Assembly (NCBI GenBank): GCA_002150815.3
Contig: NDFF03000382.1
Coordinates: 62,001-126,000, forward strand
Source: Grammothele lineata
Lineage: Eukaryota; Basidiomycota; Agaricomycetes; Polyporales; Polyporaceae
Direction of reading: 5' to 3'
Length of the DNA: 64,000 bases
Shown one piece after another: positions 48,355-60,514 of this stretch. Within the stretch, counting starts at the first letter, position 1, and every line of letters begins with the position of its first letter. Made by a program: the position numbers and the translations under genes. Below the pieces are notes generated by a model. That model did no database searches. It had not been told where the DNA came from and was given only the letters and a program-made list of their open reading frames with translations.

Positions 48355-49679
48355 TCATGCCAAAAATTGGGCGAGAGCTTGCGCGAGGATCTGCCAATGC
48401 TGGTCCCGCAGGACGATATCGTGTAATGCGCCATCGACCTTGATCACTTCGGCCTGTGGTACACGCATCTTGATCTTGTCGGCCTCCCGAACATTGACAA
48501 TCTCGTCGGTTCCCTGCTTTTCTTTAGTCTTGTCGGCATTCAGAGTCTCAGATACTCACGTGTACCACAAGGACTTGAAGTTTCTGCTTCTTAATGCCTA
48601 CCGTGAGAGTAGCGAGCTTGTCGAACGCAGCCTCGAGGCCACGAATAGGACCGTCCGTAAAGCAAGACTGCAGGCTCCGCTTGTATCCTGGCAGGTCTGT
48701 AGCTTGGTGAGCGCGGAGCTATAGACGGAACAGGATTGTCCAGGTGAGTGATGAACGAAAATACAGGAGTATGCTCTTGACCTCTTGATATTGCATTAGG
48801 GAGACTCGGTCGCTCTACGGCAGAAGGCTTGGATGAGACTACGTGCTGAACGGCCGCCAGTGACTCACAGGAGGTGGCGGAAATCCTGGTGCACGCTGAC
48901 GACCATTGCGTTATTACGTGCCAAAAAGAGGACAGTTTCAAAAAGGCAAACGTACATCGATTAAACCTGCAGACGAGATAAAAACGGCTTTCTCTTCCAC
49001 GAGGTGCGGGAGCGTGGAGATGAATGCCGCTGCGACCCCGCCGCCCTGTTCCAAATGAGGTCGGATGCTTTGAAACGACTGTATACACACTGACCATGGA
49101 GAATCCTACGATGCGCGCGGAATCCCAGCGGACATACTGCATAAGTAATGCAAGCTGGACGACGAACAGCGTAGCATCGCTCGCCACACGCGGTGCCTCC
49201 GAGTAGCCCTTGCCATATAGATCTAAACAGTGAAGAGCCCTGTCAAGCCTGCATAGTGGGATAACCGTGTTATTAGGCGATACCATATATAAGCAGCCGG
49301 TAACCGCGATTGGCGAGATTTGGAGCGATCTCCTTCCAGGTAACACTGGGTGTGGACACACCGTGGATCAAGACAACCTGAGGTTATACGCCATGTCAGG
49401 TATATACGATACGAAGTCGATTTTCGAAGGTACAAACCTTCTCGCCGTCCTCAGGCCCCACAAGCCAGTACCGGACCCGACCATGCAGGAGCTGCGCGTA
49501 ATCACCTGCAGCCATTCCCCGTCGTGCTTAGGCGAGCTCCCCCTTCGACGCTGCCGTGTAGGACCGAACGCCGGCTTACCATTTTCAAACAAATCCTCGG
49601 GGTATAATTGCCGGAGGCGGGAACCCACAGGTAGGGCCTCCATAGAAGGGTCTACTGGGATGGGGAATGAGGAAGACAT
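48355..49679 (-). CDS. Alpha/beta hydrolase, tandem copy A
   Basis: A Ser hydrolase of the alpha/beta-hydrolase-6 type. Exons: 49679-49580, 49505-49438, 49377-49284, 49222-49095, 49045-48956, 48895-48869, 48814-48782, 48718-48560, 48513-48355; 285 aa. Visible elements: oxyanion strand VVLIHGVSTPS, nucleophile elbow GFSMGGG, acid region HGTDEIVN, and His in DGALHDIVL. Substrate unknown, no signal peptide. It is paralogous to the gene at 50363-51790, with the same intron phases and identical lengths for exons of 68, 94, 128, 90 and 159 nt. The small exons 6 and 7 (27 and 33 nt) differ from the partner and are the least certain. Confidence 0.8.
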
Positions 49680-50362
49680 GATCTTGTGCAAGATAATACA
49701 ACTCGTGAGCAGAGAGTGTGGACGCTACTTGAGGTCTTTGCCGGTCGCGCACTGAGGCGATGGTCAAGGTAAAACGAAGCGAATGAGTATCAACACCAGC
49801 TGCCTATATATATTATCTTCTGTTTCAGACACGGTGCGTCAGTGGAACCCGGAAACGGAGTGCCGCCATCGCCCTGTGAGAGAATCTGCGTACGAAGTGG
49901 TCCAAGTAGGTGTGGAAATTCACTAAGAAATGGCGGCGCTCCTGCTTATCGGAATCTATCAAGGTTTTAATAAAATCCGCTCGGATTAGTGATGTCGATT
50001 TCCTACGACGAGCTGCATATGAGGGATTACAGCCAGAGCGCGGCGATATGAATCACTCGAAAGCACACTGAATGACTTGGAACAGCGCAGCTGATGGCGG
50101 CTGTTGATCAACAACCCCTCCGGCATTGCCGATCTTGCTACGCACACAATCGACGATGTCAGCTTGAACAGGCTTCACGTTCTAGGTTAATATCGCTTTG
50201 CTCAGGCTACTGTCCCTAATGAATCTGCTCGGTGGCAGTATTGATCTTTCGGTTACGGGCTGGCCTATGGTGTGTACGCTGCTGCAATTTCGAGCGGATG
50301 AGTGGAGTCCGAGCAACCTACGAAGTCGAGTAAACCGAGTTTACCATTGGGAGAGATACATG
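49680..50362. other. Spacer between tandem hydrolases
   Basis: This 683-bp spacer holds the promoter of copy A: a TATA-like tatatatatta lies at 49805-49815, about 125 nt before its start codon on the minus strand. The rest shows no gene. It has lost any visible similarity to the region upstream of copy B. Confidence 0.45.
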
Positions 50363-51790
50363 TCAATTGTCGTTATATACAGTCGAAGGCACTTCCCGAG
50401 ATGCTACGCCGTCGTTTTGCAAGAACACGACGAGAGCGTCTGCAACTAGCTGCCAGTGCATGCTGTTAGAGACGATGTCGTGCCGGCCTCCTTCGATCTT
50501 GAGTACCCTTGCCTGCGGAATGCGCGCCGCAATCTTGTGCGCTTCCCCGCACGGCACGATTTCGTCTTCCATACCCTGCGTTGGATCGTACAGCTGCCGT
50601 TTCGCATGAATACGAGGCTTCACGTACATGGACGATGAGCACTTCAAGCGGCTTCCGATCCGGTCCTACGGCGATATCGGACAATTTATCGAACGTGGAT
50701 TGCATACCCCTGATGGGTCCGTGGTCGAAGCATGATTGCAAGCTTCGCTTATACCCAGGCAGGACACTGGCCTGGAGACGTCGGAACTTGCGCGGGTGGC
50801 GTTAAAATGACGTGGAGGATAATTCCAAGGTTGACACACCTCTTCATACACCGCATCTGCCCTGCGCCTCTATAGAGATGGTGCGTGAGGAGACATGTGG
50901 ATTCTGGAAAGGGCGGATACCCACGCCAGATGATGACTGCTATGAGGAGCCATCAATGCAAGACCAAAGTGAACAGAATAACCCCTCAAGAAAACACACC
51001 TCGAGAAGCCCCGCGGAAGACAGAAAGACAACCCGACGATCAACAAGGTAAGGTAAAGACACGGTCAAAGCAGCCGCTATACCCCCACCCTGACGAATAA
51101 CGTCGTTGTGAGTTCTTACTACAAAAGGACGGGGGTCGATTACAAACCATCGAGTAGCCAACAATACGTGCGGAATCCCAGCGAATATGTTGCAACAGGA
51201 GGGCTATCTGAGTGACGAAAAGGGTCGCATTGTAGGCAGTTCGCGGCGCTTGCGAATACCCCTTGCCATACAGGTCTTAGAAACATGCCATATCAGCAAA
51301 GTCACTCGTCAGCGCATCAAGGGCTCTCACCGTAGACAAGAACCCTGAAGCCCCGCGCGGCCAGATAGGGGGCGACTTCCTTCCATGAGATGGATGGTGT
51401 GGAAATCCCGTGGATGAGGACTACCTGAGCAGATGCGTGTGAGCGTTCACCTCCCCGTGGTCCAATCAGGTCGGATTGTACTCTAGTTCCACATTCAGGG
51501 CCGAGAAGCCAGTATCGGACGCGTCCGTGCGGCAGCGATGCGTAGCCGCCTGAATACGCAAGCCATCCAAAGACAAATTCACCGAACGTGAGTCAGGAGA
51601 CTGTTGGAGTAAGTGCAGATAACTAACCATTAGGATATAAATTATCTGGATATATTTGGCGGATCCGCGACTTTGGAGGGAGAGCCTCCATAGAGTGGTC
51701 GACAGGAATTGGAAATGTCTAAACAACGCATTAAATGTTAGAGCCCAAACGCTATGCACGGGAAGTAGCATGTGCGCTTACAGCGGACAT
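50363..51790 (-). CDS. Alpha/beta hydrolase, tandem copy B
   Basis: A paralogue of the neighbouring hydrolase. Exons: 51790-51782, 51718-51628, 51549-51482, 51424-51331, 51275-51148, 51089-51000, 50936-50895, 50869-50840, 50786-50628, 50575-50363; 307 aa. Elements: ATFPIPVDHSMEALP, GRVRYWLLGPE, VVLIHGISTPSISWKE, DLYGKGYSQAPR, nucleophile GYSMGGG, acid region GMEDEIVPCGEAHK, and His in EGGRHDIVSN. The first coding exon is only nine nt (Met-Ser-Ala), inferred because copy A begins MSSSFPIPVD. Exon 7 (50936-50895) does not align with copy A and is uncertain. The C-terminus is 18 residues longer than in copy A. Confidence 0.78.
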
Positions 51791-52789
51791 TCTGATTCAC
51801 TTTCAGCCATACAGCTTCTATGAGAGGTTGTCACCTTCATGAGATCAGGCCGCAGAAACCGTCACAAGGGCCGGCATATATGGGATCTGGGGATGCGTGG
51901 CTGAGACTGTATGGGAACACCATGTGCGAGAAGATAAACACCACGTGTACTCAGCAAGTGCGGGAGACAGGAACAGGATAGTTAGATGTGAAGGAAGAAC
52001 GTCACAGCTGGGTGCAAAATTGTAGTCCATCACCGTCTATTCGCCCGTAGGAGCACGTAGCACGATGAGGAGCCTGGTGTCGAAGCCATTGGCTGAGAGC
52101 CTGCTGACTGTGGCAAATGTGGGTCCGCCGCAGTGGAACCCCTCGCATAGTCGGAGCGACCTACCATACATAGGTCGACTGCGCCACTCTGCTCCTACAG
52201 AGGAAAAATGAGATGCGGTCTACGATTTTGCACCCAGCTGCAAGTCAACTTGAAGGTGCTGTCAGTATTGGTCAGACCCGATCATCATGGGCGGTGCCGT
52301 AACGACTCGGCACAAGCGAGCGCTCATGACAAGCTCGTCTGGCGCACACTAATATTAGTACGTAGCACGGCCACCGTCTTTCGACTGGAGTCAACACAAC
52401 CATATCCCGCAATAATGAACGTCTTACCTCCTCGACCAAAGCACTTCGCATCTCCGATACCGATAGTCGCCCATTATGACGCCGTCTTCGTTCTTAATGT
52501 CGAGCTGCCAGTCCGACAGCGTCCGACACTGCCCATTCAAAAAATGACTCCCGGCATCCCGAGATTCTCGTCTCGGACTCCTACGTGGCTGCGTTCCGAC
52601 CAATTTCATTCCAACCGCTACCTGAATTGGAATAATATTGCCGGCCGGCCGCATTGCGTACGTATATCTCTAACGACGACTCAATGAATGATGCTGCCGG
52701 TCGGACTTCAACTTTGTCAGCCGGGAATTATCACATTAGCAGGACCCATAAAACCCGAAGCACAGCGGGGCCAGCATTTGTTCCACAAG
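51791..52789. other. Spacer with foldback element
   Basis: This is 1 kb between hydrolase B (minus) and the carboxylesterase (plus), read away from each other. It contains the 236-bp inverted-repeat element listed below. The remaining sequence has no recognisable gene. Confidence 0.5.
52005..52240. mobile_element. Foldback / MITE-like inverted-repeat element
   Basis: The arms 52005-52055 and 52190-52240 are inverted copies. The outer 21 nt (cagctgggtgcaaaattgtag) match with one mismatch, then after 21 diverged nt on both sides a second perfect 9-mer (gtaggagca) matches at the same spacing. The loop contains a further palindrome, cgaccta-taggtcg, at 52157-52177. No open frame is inside. No clear target-site duplication flanks it, so a miniature transposon or a structured RNA are both possible. 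Confidence 0.5.
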
Positions 52790-54971
52790 ATGAAACCTTT
52801 CCATATGTGGGCCCTGCCTTTTCTTTCCCTCTCGATCTTGCCAGTTGGTTTCGGAGCGGCAACGCCAGTCGTAGTGATCAATAGCACTTCGATCCAAGGA
52901 AGGACCATAAACTACCGAGGCGTCAGCCAGCAGGAATTTTTTGGAGGTGAGTACCTGGCGTGTCAGGATATCATTCTAAACCCACTGACGAATCTTTCAA
53001 AGGCATTCGATTTGCTGAGGCACCTGTGGGCCCTCTAAGGTTCGCGTCGCCCGTGCCGCATGTACTCAACGAAACGGTACTTGACGCGAGCCAATACGGC
53101 GATGCCTGCCCGCAATTCGGGGTGAAGCTCGCATAGACTTGGTTTCTGGAGAAATGAAGTTTATAAAATACCTACAGTCTCTAACAAATGCCAACGAAGA
53201 TTGTTTGACGATCAATGTCTTACGTCCCGCAGGACAGTCTCCTGGCGATCCGGCTCCTGTGATGGCCTGGATTTACGGTGGCGGTTTCAACCGTGAGACA
53301 TTGTGTTCTACTGTTCTGTCTCATTGAATACAGCCGATTCTTAGTGGGTAACTCATCTGTCTACAACGCGAGCAACATTGTTCAGCGAGGCGTTGATCGC
53401 GTGAGCCATGCGAACTCTCCTCAACGCACAAAACCGACTAACACGTTTATTCCAGGGCACGCCTATCATATATATCAGCTTCAACTATAGGCTTGGTCCC
53501 TTTGGATTCCCTCAAGGATCTGAAGCAGCCTCGCGTGGTGCACTGAACCTTGGTCTCAAGGACCAACTTCTCGCCCTTCAGTGGATCCAGTCTAATGTTG
53601 CCGCCTTCGGAGGGGACCCCAAGAAGGTCGGCTACTATCACTGGCGAGAACATTCAACGCTGATGTAAATATCAATTGCATCTAGGTCACAGTCTTCGGA
53701 GAAAGTGCTGGAGCTATCTCCATTTCGTTGCTCTATCTCAACTCTCGTCTAGAAAGCTTTGCACGAGCGGCAGTGCGTACAATTATCCATACACATCGGG
53801 CACTGCGACTTACTTTCCATCTAGATTCTGGAGTCCGGGTCACCGATGTCCTGGGCAACAGGAAACTACACCCTACGCGAATTCGAGTGGCAAAATTTCG
53901 TCAATGCCACACCCGAATGCACGGGCGTCGACCCGAACGACGCCTTTGATTGTCTACGTGTCGCCAATACTAGCACGCTCATCGAGTCCTACAGCGCCGT
54001 CGAGGCTGCATCCTCCGAAGCGCCATACGTTTTTGGGCCATGTATGGACGGACTGAGTGGTGTCGTCCCCGATCATCCCTTCAAGTTGCTCGAGGAGGGC
54101 CACTTCTCGCGCATCCCATTCATCGCTGGCACGAACAAGGACGAGGGAACGTTGTTTGTTCCCCTCACAATTTCGAGCGAGGACCAAGTTCTCTTCACAG
54201 TCCTCACGGAGGCCAATCCGACCGCTGATGGAGACTTTCCTCCCAATGTGCGCAACGCTGTAGAGCAGATTGTCGCACTCTACGCCGACAACCCCGCACT
54301 CGGATCGCCTTTCGGCACGGGCAACGAAACATTTGGTCTTAGTTCCGAGTTCAAGCAAACGAGCGCGGTCATGGGCGACGTGATGTTCCAGGCGCCGCGC
54401 CGCGCGTGGTCACAAGCTGCGACACGACATGGAGTGGAGAACTACGGGTACCTGTTCACTGATCCACAGGCGGTTCCCGTTGATCTACCCATGCTGGGAG
54501 GTGATTGTCTCCCCGCGGGATGTTTAGAATGCTGAAGGCAGGCTGAAGCCCTATTGTCCGTTCAGATTCACATGCGTCTGAGCTCTATAATCTCTATGGT
54601 TTCAGTATCTTCGTCCCTCACGAGGACGTGGAGTTTTCTGCCATTCCGATCTTGGATTATTGGATCTCGTTTGCGACAAGTCTCGATCCGAATGACGGCA
54701 AGGGCTCCTCTCGTACGTGCTTCATGCCGTAAGCATGCTATTTCGCGGGGGGCTGACTGGGGTTGTAAAATTCTACAGGTCCCCATTGGCCAGTATACAA
54801 TCTGTCTCAGCCAGTGCGTTGCCATCGGTTTATGTTGTCTCTCCCTATCACTGACGTTTGTTGAAGACTCTCATGGAGCTCACAACGCCTGAGGGCACAC
54901 TCGTTCCTGACACATACCGCGCTGTCCAAATTACCGCGATCAACGCGATGTCTCAGGATTTGAATCACTAG
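52790..54971 (+). CDS. Secreted type-B carboxylesterase/lipase
   Basis: An extracellular alpha/beta-hydrolase ester hydrolase of the carboxylesterase (cholinesterase-like) family. Exons: 52790-52946, 53003-53121, 53178-53292, 53345-53400, 53456-53626, 53686-53772, 53825-54500, 54566-54712, 54779-54813, 54867-54971; 555 aa. The signal peptide is [17 protein letters not shown]. Family landmarks: [25 protein letters not shown], oxyanion [13 protein letters not shown], nucleophile Ser in [14 protein letters not shown], Glu in [10 protein letters not shown] and His in [12 protein letters not shown]. Ten exons splice in phase with no stop. Several N-glycosylation sites (for example NETV, NSSV, NATP) fit secretion. 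The substrate is not deducible. Confidence 0.88.
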
Positions 54972-55478
54972 TAAGGCGATGCTCCTGACGGGGAGGTTCA
55001 AGCTGCAGCATCGGTTTGTGTGGTATCTTCTCCGTTCCGTTCGCGTGCTGGTCCGTTCGTGCAATATACGCCGAATTGTATGGCTGGCCCGTTATCTTAC
55101 ACTTGGGCTGGAAACGCATTCCTCATTTCATGTCGTGTTGTGTGATCCATTTTGTTCTACGTTGAATAAGCATTAATCGCGCCGGAGATAGGTGAGATTT
55201 GCCTTGTTTTGAGACAGACTGACTTGAGGCTCCTAATCCTTTCATCTGTTCACATTCATTGCTGAAGTTCATCGCCTTTCTCCAAGTTCTGACCCCTGCT
55301 TGATTTCCCGGCCCGGGGTCGTTCGCCCGCACGCGCTTTCGTTCATCCTCGGGCTCCCTCGGTCAATCGACTTATTGACTAAGTAGTCAATCGAGCTGCG
55401 AGAGTGTGTACTCTCCGGCGCCCCGGCCCGGCCCTCGCTTGCCCCTTAAGATTGCCGTCGAACGCGAGATCTCTGAAA
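54972..55478. other. Spacer, esterase 3' region and ELP5 promoter
   Basis: This is 507 bp between two plus-strand genes. A C/T- and GC-rich stretch (55300-55440) precedes ELP5. No gene or repeat was seen. Confidence 0.5.
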
Positions 55479-56910
55479 ATGCCGTCTCTGCTCTCATCTA
55501 CTCTCGCGCCTACCGCGGGCCGCACCCACTCGTTCCTCCTTGTTCAGTCCACTTCCGCGCAGACATGCCTCCCTGTCTTGCGCGATGTTGTGCGGCGAGC
55601 GAGCGTGCGGGCGCGCGAGACGCTTGTTCTGTTCTGCTTGCTTTACCCTCCGTCTAATTTCCTAGATCCCGCCAGTGCGGGACTCGAACACGTCCGGATA
55701 ACGGACAGGACGGCGAGCGTCCCAGGGTATGACGATGCCTTCAAAGGTTCTGAAGAAGAGTGGAGAACGCAGCTGAAACAAGAAGTCCTTGACGTCGTTC
55801 GTACTGGTGCGTTCTTCCTCAGAATCGTAGTGTCCTCATGGATCGCTGATCGCGTCTGGCTACAGCTCCTGATGGCCCGGTCTCTGTCGTCGTGGACTCG
55901 GCGGACATAATGGTGTCAGATCTTGGCTCTCTCTCTGAGACGACCCGCCTCCTCTCAGAGCTCCTGGCCATCGTGAACTCGCGCGGAGGTGAGCGCCCCG
56001 TCCCGCCCCTACGCATACTGATCCTCCTCCTCTTGCCCCCTGGGCAGCCTGCAATGCTCTCCCTATAGCTGCCAACCACTGACTACCCGCCGCTCGTCCA
56101 GGTACCTCTCGCCTGATTGTCCACGTCCTCGCCCCCTCTCCGCTTCTCCCCGTCCTCTCTTCCACGCGCTTCAGCAGCACCCTCGCGCACCTCTCCGCGC
56201 ACCCGCCCGCGCTCCTCATCCACCTCGCCGCAGCCTACTTCGCCGTCCCCCCTTCCTCGCTTTCGCCTTCTTCCTCCTCTCCAGAGGCAGATAAGTTCTG
56301 GGCAGTTTTCCTCCCCGCCGCCGCGCGCACGCACGAAACCGAGCGCCTCGTTTTCGGGCGAGACGGGGACGGCGCCGCGGCGCGCGGCGACTTCGTCGTC
56401 GAGGTCCTCGTGCGCGGGGGTGCGAAGGGTGCAGATGGCCGACGGAGGGGCGTCGAGCGCGTCCTCGAGGCGTGGTCGGACGCCGCAGGCGGGCCGTGTG
56501 AGCTCCACGAGCTCGACGCCCTGAAGCCGCTCTTCGCGGCACGCAAGGGGCCTACCGGGGCCGGGGAGGTGAGCATCCCACTCTATATACTGAGTGTACT
56601 GTGTATGGCGCTGATGTGCGAGTGGGCTGTGTGTGCGTGCAGCCGCAGGGCGCGCCCGACCCGACCCAGAACTTGTCCTTCAACCTCAGTCTGACGCCTG
56701 AGCAGCAGCGATTGCGGGCGCAGGTTCCCCTCCCGTACGCTCATGAAGGTGCGTTTCCGACTCGAACACGACCGGAGAGTCTGATTTGCTTACACCTGCC
56801 TGTCAGGCAAATCCGCGGCATCTGCGCCGGCCCCTGCAGCCATTCTGTACGATCCGGACTCAGCGGACGACCTTGATGACGATGACCCGGACGAGGACCT
56901 GGATATATGA
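55479..56910 (+). CDS. ELP5: Elongator complex subunit ELP5 (IKI1)
   Basis: A subunit of the Elp4-6 RecA-like ring of Elongator, needed for the tRNA wobble-uridine modification. Exons: 55479-55806, 55866-55988, 56102-56568, 56643-56748, 56807-56910; 375 aa. The fold is RecA-like without Walker motifs, as usual for Elp5. Recognisable parts are HSFLLVQSTSAQT near the start, VSVVVDSADIM, RLIVHVLAPSPLLP, the segment PTQNLSFNLSLTPEQQRLRA, and the very acidic C-terminus ending DLDDDDPDEDLDI. The last two are characteristic of Elp5/Iki1. Exon 3 is strongly GC-rich, so long open frames on the opposite strand there are chance. Confidence 0.85.
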
Positions 56911-57206
56911 AGGCGGCGATTGCATTACGTCTCTGTGCATGAATGTATGATTATTGTGACAGTAATAGCTAGCTAATGGCAACAACAAATGGTCGGGAAA
57001 CGAGTGTGAGGCACACAGACGGTGCTCAGGACGGTGGGTACAAGTACACGAGCGTGCGGCAAATGAGTGACAAGACGACGGCATCCACAGTCCGGGCATA
57101 TTAGCCTCTGCTTCCGCTTCTAAAGTAAACCGCGAGCAGTTCACGCGCATACATAGTCCTTCTCCCAAGCGTGTCCATCACCAATCCAGAAGTCGCGACA
57201 GGACAC

Positions 57207-60013
57207 TCAAATCGGGTCGTCTCTCACCTTCCGCGCAATCTCGTCGTACTCGCACCCGAGCGCACGCGCGAAGCTGACGTCCCCCTGCTCAAGCCCGCCT
57301 GGCACCCCTACATCAATCGCCCCGTCCGCCTCGAATCGCAGCGTTTTTGTGGTCCCGGGGCCTGGACCCAGGACCGAAGCGGACGCGTCCCCGCCCAACT
57401 GGTAGCAGAAAGACTGTTGTCCGGCGCTCGATCCAACGCTGTACGACGAGCTCGCCTGGTCTCGGGCGAAGCTCATGCTGTCGAGGTCGGACTCGGCTCT
57501 GGGGGAGCCGGGTCGGCCCTCCTCGTTCTCAGCCTCGTCTGCGTCCGCTTGGGTCTCGGGGGCGTCGAAGTACATCGCCTCCTCCCCGGCACTCAAGAGC
57601 GAATCACGGGTATCGAACGCGGGGACCTGTAGCCGCGGCGGTGCGTCGAAGGCCATCGCTCCACCACTGGACGACAGACCTGTCCGCGTCACGGTACCGG
57701 CGCGGGGACGAAGGGGCTTCTTGGAGTCTGCGAGCCAGCTGGATTTGATACTTCTGGATGATCGTTTGACCATGAGCGAGGACAGCGAGAAGCGGCGTGA
57801 GCGTTTGTCGCTGGCCGACGCCGGCGTTGGGGTCAGGAAAGACTGGGTCTGGAGCATCTGCGGAGGAGCAGTCTGCATCCGGGTGTGCGTCGACGTCGGC
57901 TCTGGGCCGTCGGCGGGACTGTCGCTGGATATCCGCAGGACGGGAAGCTCTCCACCCCAGAACGGCTCCCGCTCTTGAGCCAGGGGAGGCTTTGCACTCT
58001 GGGATGCCTCGGAAATTCCAGGAGGAATTGAAAGCCCTCGACGTGAAGACTTGTGAGATCGTGCGGAGTCAAGCCAGGCTTTGGTTGGCGTTAAGGAGAA
58101 GCGTGACGTTTTAAAAATGCTGGGCGATTCGTGCTCGCTGCCGTTGGTCTGACTGCGACGCCGATTGGTTTTCGGAGTGCGGGGAGTCCCGTGGCGATCG
58201 TCGAGAGGATGCGGCGAGGAGATTTGAGCGGTATCATCTTGAGCCGAGGGAGACTCGGAGGGCGAGCGGACGCTCGCTTTGGAACCAGACGCGAGGTTAC
58301 GGGAGAGAGACGTGCGAGTTATGACGGACCGTTGAGGGGTATCAGAGCCGGCAAGACGAGCCGTGACGGGAAGGGAGCGGCGGTGATTCCGCATGAGCTT
58401 CGCTCGAGGGCTAGGTAGAGGTATCGGGTGCTCCTGAGGACCGATATCAGTAACTGCTACGGAATACACCATCCGCTTCACTTACAGACTCATACTCGAC
58501 GTTCGTCACCGTCGTCAACATGCCAAACTCCGGGCTGGCTGTGGGCGACGTTGCTTTCGACTTCGCATCGCCTTTAGACCTGAAGAAACCCCGTATACGA
58601 GATCCAAACTTGCGCACGGTAGTGAGCACAGGCTGTTTGACTTTTGTCCTCCGTTCTCTCGTTCCATCATGGCCAACGTCCACACGGCTACTAATGGTCC
58701 GCACGGGAGCCATGGGCGGACTGTACCAGGCACTAGGCGGCGGAGCCGAACAACGGCGCGCCCGGCCGACGCGAGCTGGGACGCGCTCAATGGGAGTCGT
58801 CTCGGGCACCGTGCTTGTGATAGTCAATGGGGCGACTTCTTGGCCATGGTGCCCTACGGAGGCCTCGGTCACCATCGACTGCAGCCTGTACGCGGCCGGG
58901 CGGGACGCGTCTGAAGGATCCGCCCTTGAATTCATGGGAGGGAGAGCGGCGACAGATCGGACTGATGACGGGAGGGAGAACGCGGATCGGTTCGACGACG
59001 CCACGGCAGAAGCCAAGGCGAAGGCGTCCACATCGAGGTGGGTGAGAGACGAGCGCAGCGAATTGAGCGTGTCGGGTTCTGCGGCGTGCGGGGCGCTTGC
59101 GCAAGGGAGGACGGGCGAGTCGCTATCGGACTCTGGTGAAGCTCGAGGCAGAACATCTTCTTGCGTTGAGTAGGGAGACGACTCTGGTATCCCTGGGACG
59201 GCAGGGAAGAGATCTACGTCGAGTTCCGAGAGGTGAACCTGCTCCGAGGCGCAGGGGCTTTCCTCGATTTGCTGGATGGGGAGGGAAAACGGAGAAGGCG
59301 TCGAGTCCGCTTCTGAGTAAGTAGTAGTAGTAAAGTTGCTAGACCCTTGAGGGGCACCAAATTCGCCCGAGATGTCCGTGAGTGGAAGCTTGAGAGGAGG
59401 AAGCCCTGGCATGAAGCTCAGGAGAGGCGGGTCGAGGTGCGGGGAAGGAAAGTGATGGTCGCGGGGGCTCGAAGAGCCGAAGCGCGTATAGCTGGCGGAG
59501 AGACGGGGCGAGCGGCTGCTGTAACGAGAGGCAATGGTGGGCGACTGTCTTTGGCAGGGATTGTCGAGAAGGAGAGACTGGTCGGGGTAGCCGCCGAGGC
59601 GGGTGGGCCAGTCCGCCATGTCCGGGGTATTAAGCGGCGTAGAGACGGTGGAGGAAGCCTGTATGTGCGCGGAGCGAGAGGTGAGGACATGGAATGTACA
59701 GAACAATGTCGTGCAAACATACCACCTCCGTGACCGGGGACATGTTGGAGCCGCAGTCCGGGCTCGCCATGCATAGGTCTGTGCGGATGGGCGGGGGGAT
59801 GCGGGTCATGCTGGGCTGGGAGCGCGGGGCGCCGGTGTATGTCCAGCGTCTGCGGGCCTTGCGCATGCTGTCCTTGCGAGCGCGGACGGAGGCCATGAAG
59901 CTGTCCTGGGACGCGACGGAGGAGACGTCGGCGTCGCGAGTGTCGTCTGGGGCGTCATGGGAGAGGGGCCAGGCGCCGGGGAGGGCGGGGAGGGCGGACT
60001 GCCTGCGGGACAT
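57207..60013 (-). CDS. Long low-complexity protein of unknown function
   Basis: Not recognised. Exons: about 60013-59723, 59658-58486, 58433-57207; about 896 aa with start at the first ATG (MSRRQSALPALPG). The same frame stays open for another 93 codons upstream without an ATG, so the true start may lie in an unseen exon. The two large exons are joined by a 52-nt intron that restores EYES-EHPIPLPSP; read separately they would look like two genes. The protein is rich in Ser/Pro/Arg with a basic patch (KFGSRIRGFFRSKG) and several FSLSSL or RFSLT-type phosphosite-like motifs, and no folded domain is evident. It is probably a disordered regulatory or scaffold protein. Confidence 0.6.
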
Positions 60014-60514
60014 GGGGCGGGGAGAAGAGGAAGGGGGGAGAAGAGCAGAAGGCTCGCGGGGTAGAAGAGGGCGGGAGTGGCGGGGAAGAGCGGCGGGCGG
60101 GAGAGCGGCCGCGGCGGCCACGGCGGCCACGGCGGTCTTGTCTGGCGGGCTGGTCGATCCCAGCCCGGACGGGGCACTCGCTGCACCTGCCAAACAGAGA
60201 CCCTGCTTCAGCGACACTGCTTCAATTAGCGACGCGACTTCTCTTTCCGCTCCTGCTTCTGCCCCGATCCGGCCATGCGCCACCCCAGCCACCGCCTGCC
60301 GCGGCCCAGCACGCTTTCGGTCCCCGGGCGAAGATCAGGAATTAATGCAGATGGGGCGCACGTGGATTCCATTAACGGTCTTGTACGGATAGACATCGTC
60401 TAGGAGCGTCTAAGAGCGTCCCGGCATCTACCACGGCTCTAGCACTTGTCCAGCAGTCCCATCTAGTTCCGCCGCTCCACTCCGCCGTGCACGCGCCTCC
60501 CTCAGAGGTCGTCC
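60014..60514. other. Spacer upstream of unknown gene, AAT1 3' end
   Basis: This 501-bp, GC-rich spacer contains the GGCCGCGGC run at 60107-60136. It may include the true 5' end of the unknown minus-strand gene (open frame to 60292) and a short plus-strand Arg/Ala-rich open frame that I do not believe. Confidence 0.4.

Noticed and set aside
56083..56576. Several Arg/Ala/Pro-rich open frames antisense to ELP5 exon 3
   Set aside because: The exon is highly GC-rich, which removes stop codons in all frames; the ELP5 frame explains the region.
57207..58481. Separate 424-codon gene ending at 57207
   Set aside because: The upstream part of this frame is intron sequence; a 52-nt gtaagt...cctcag intron joins it in phase to the preceding 1.17-kb exon.
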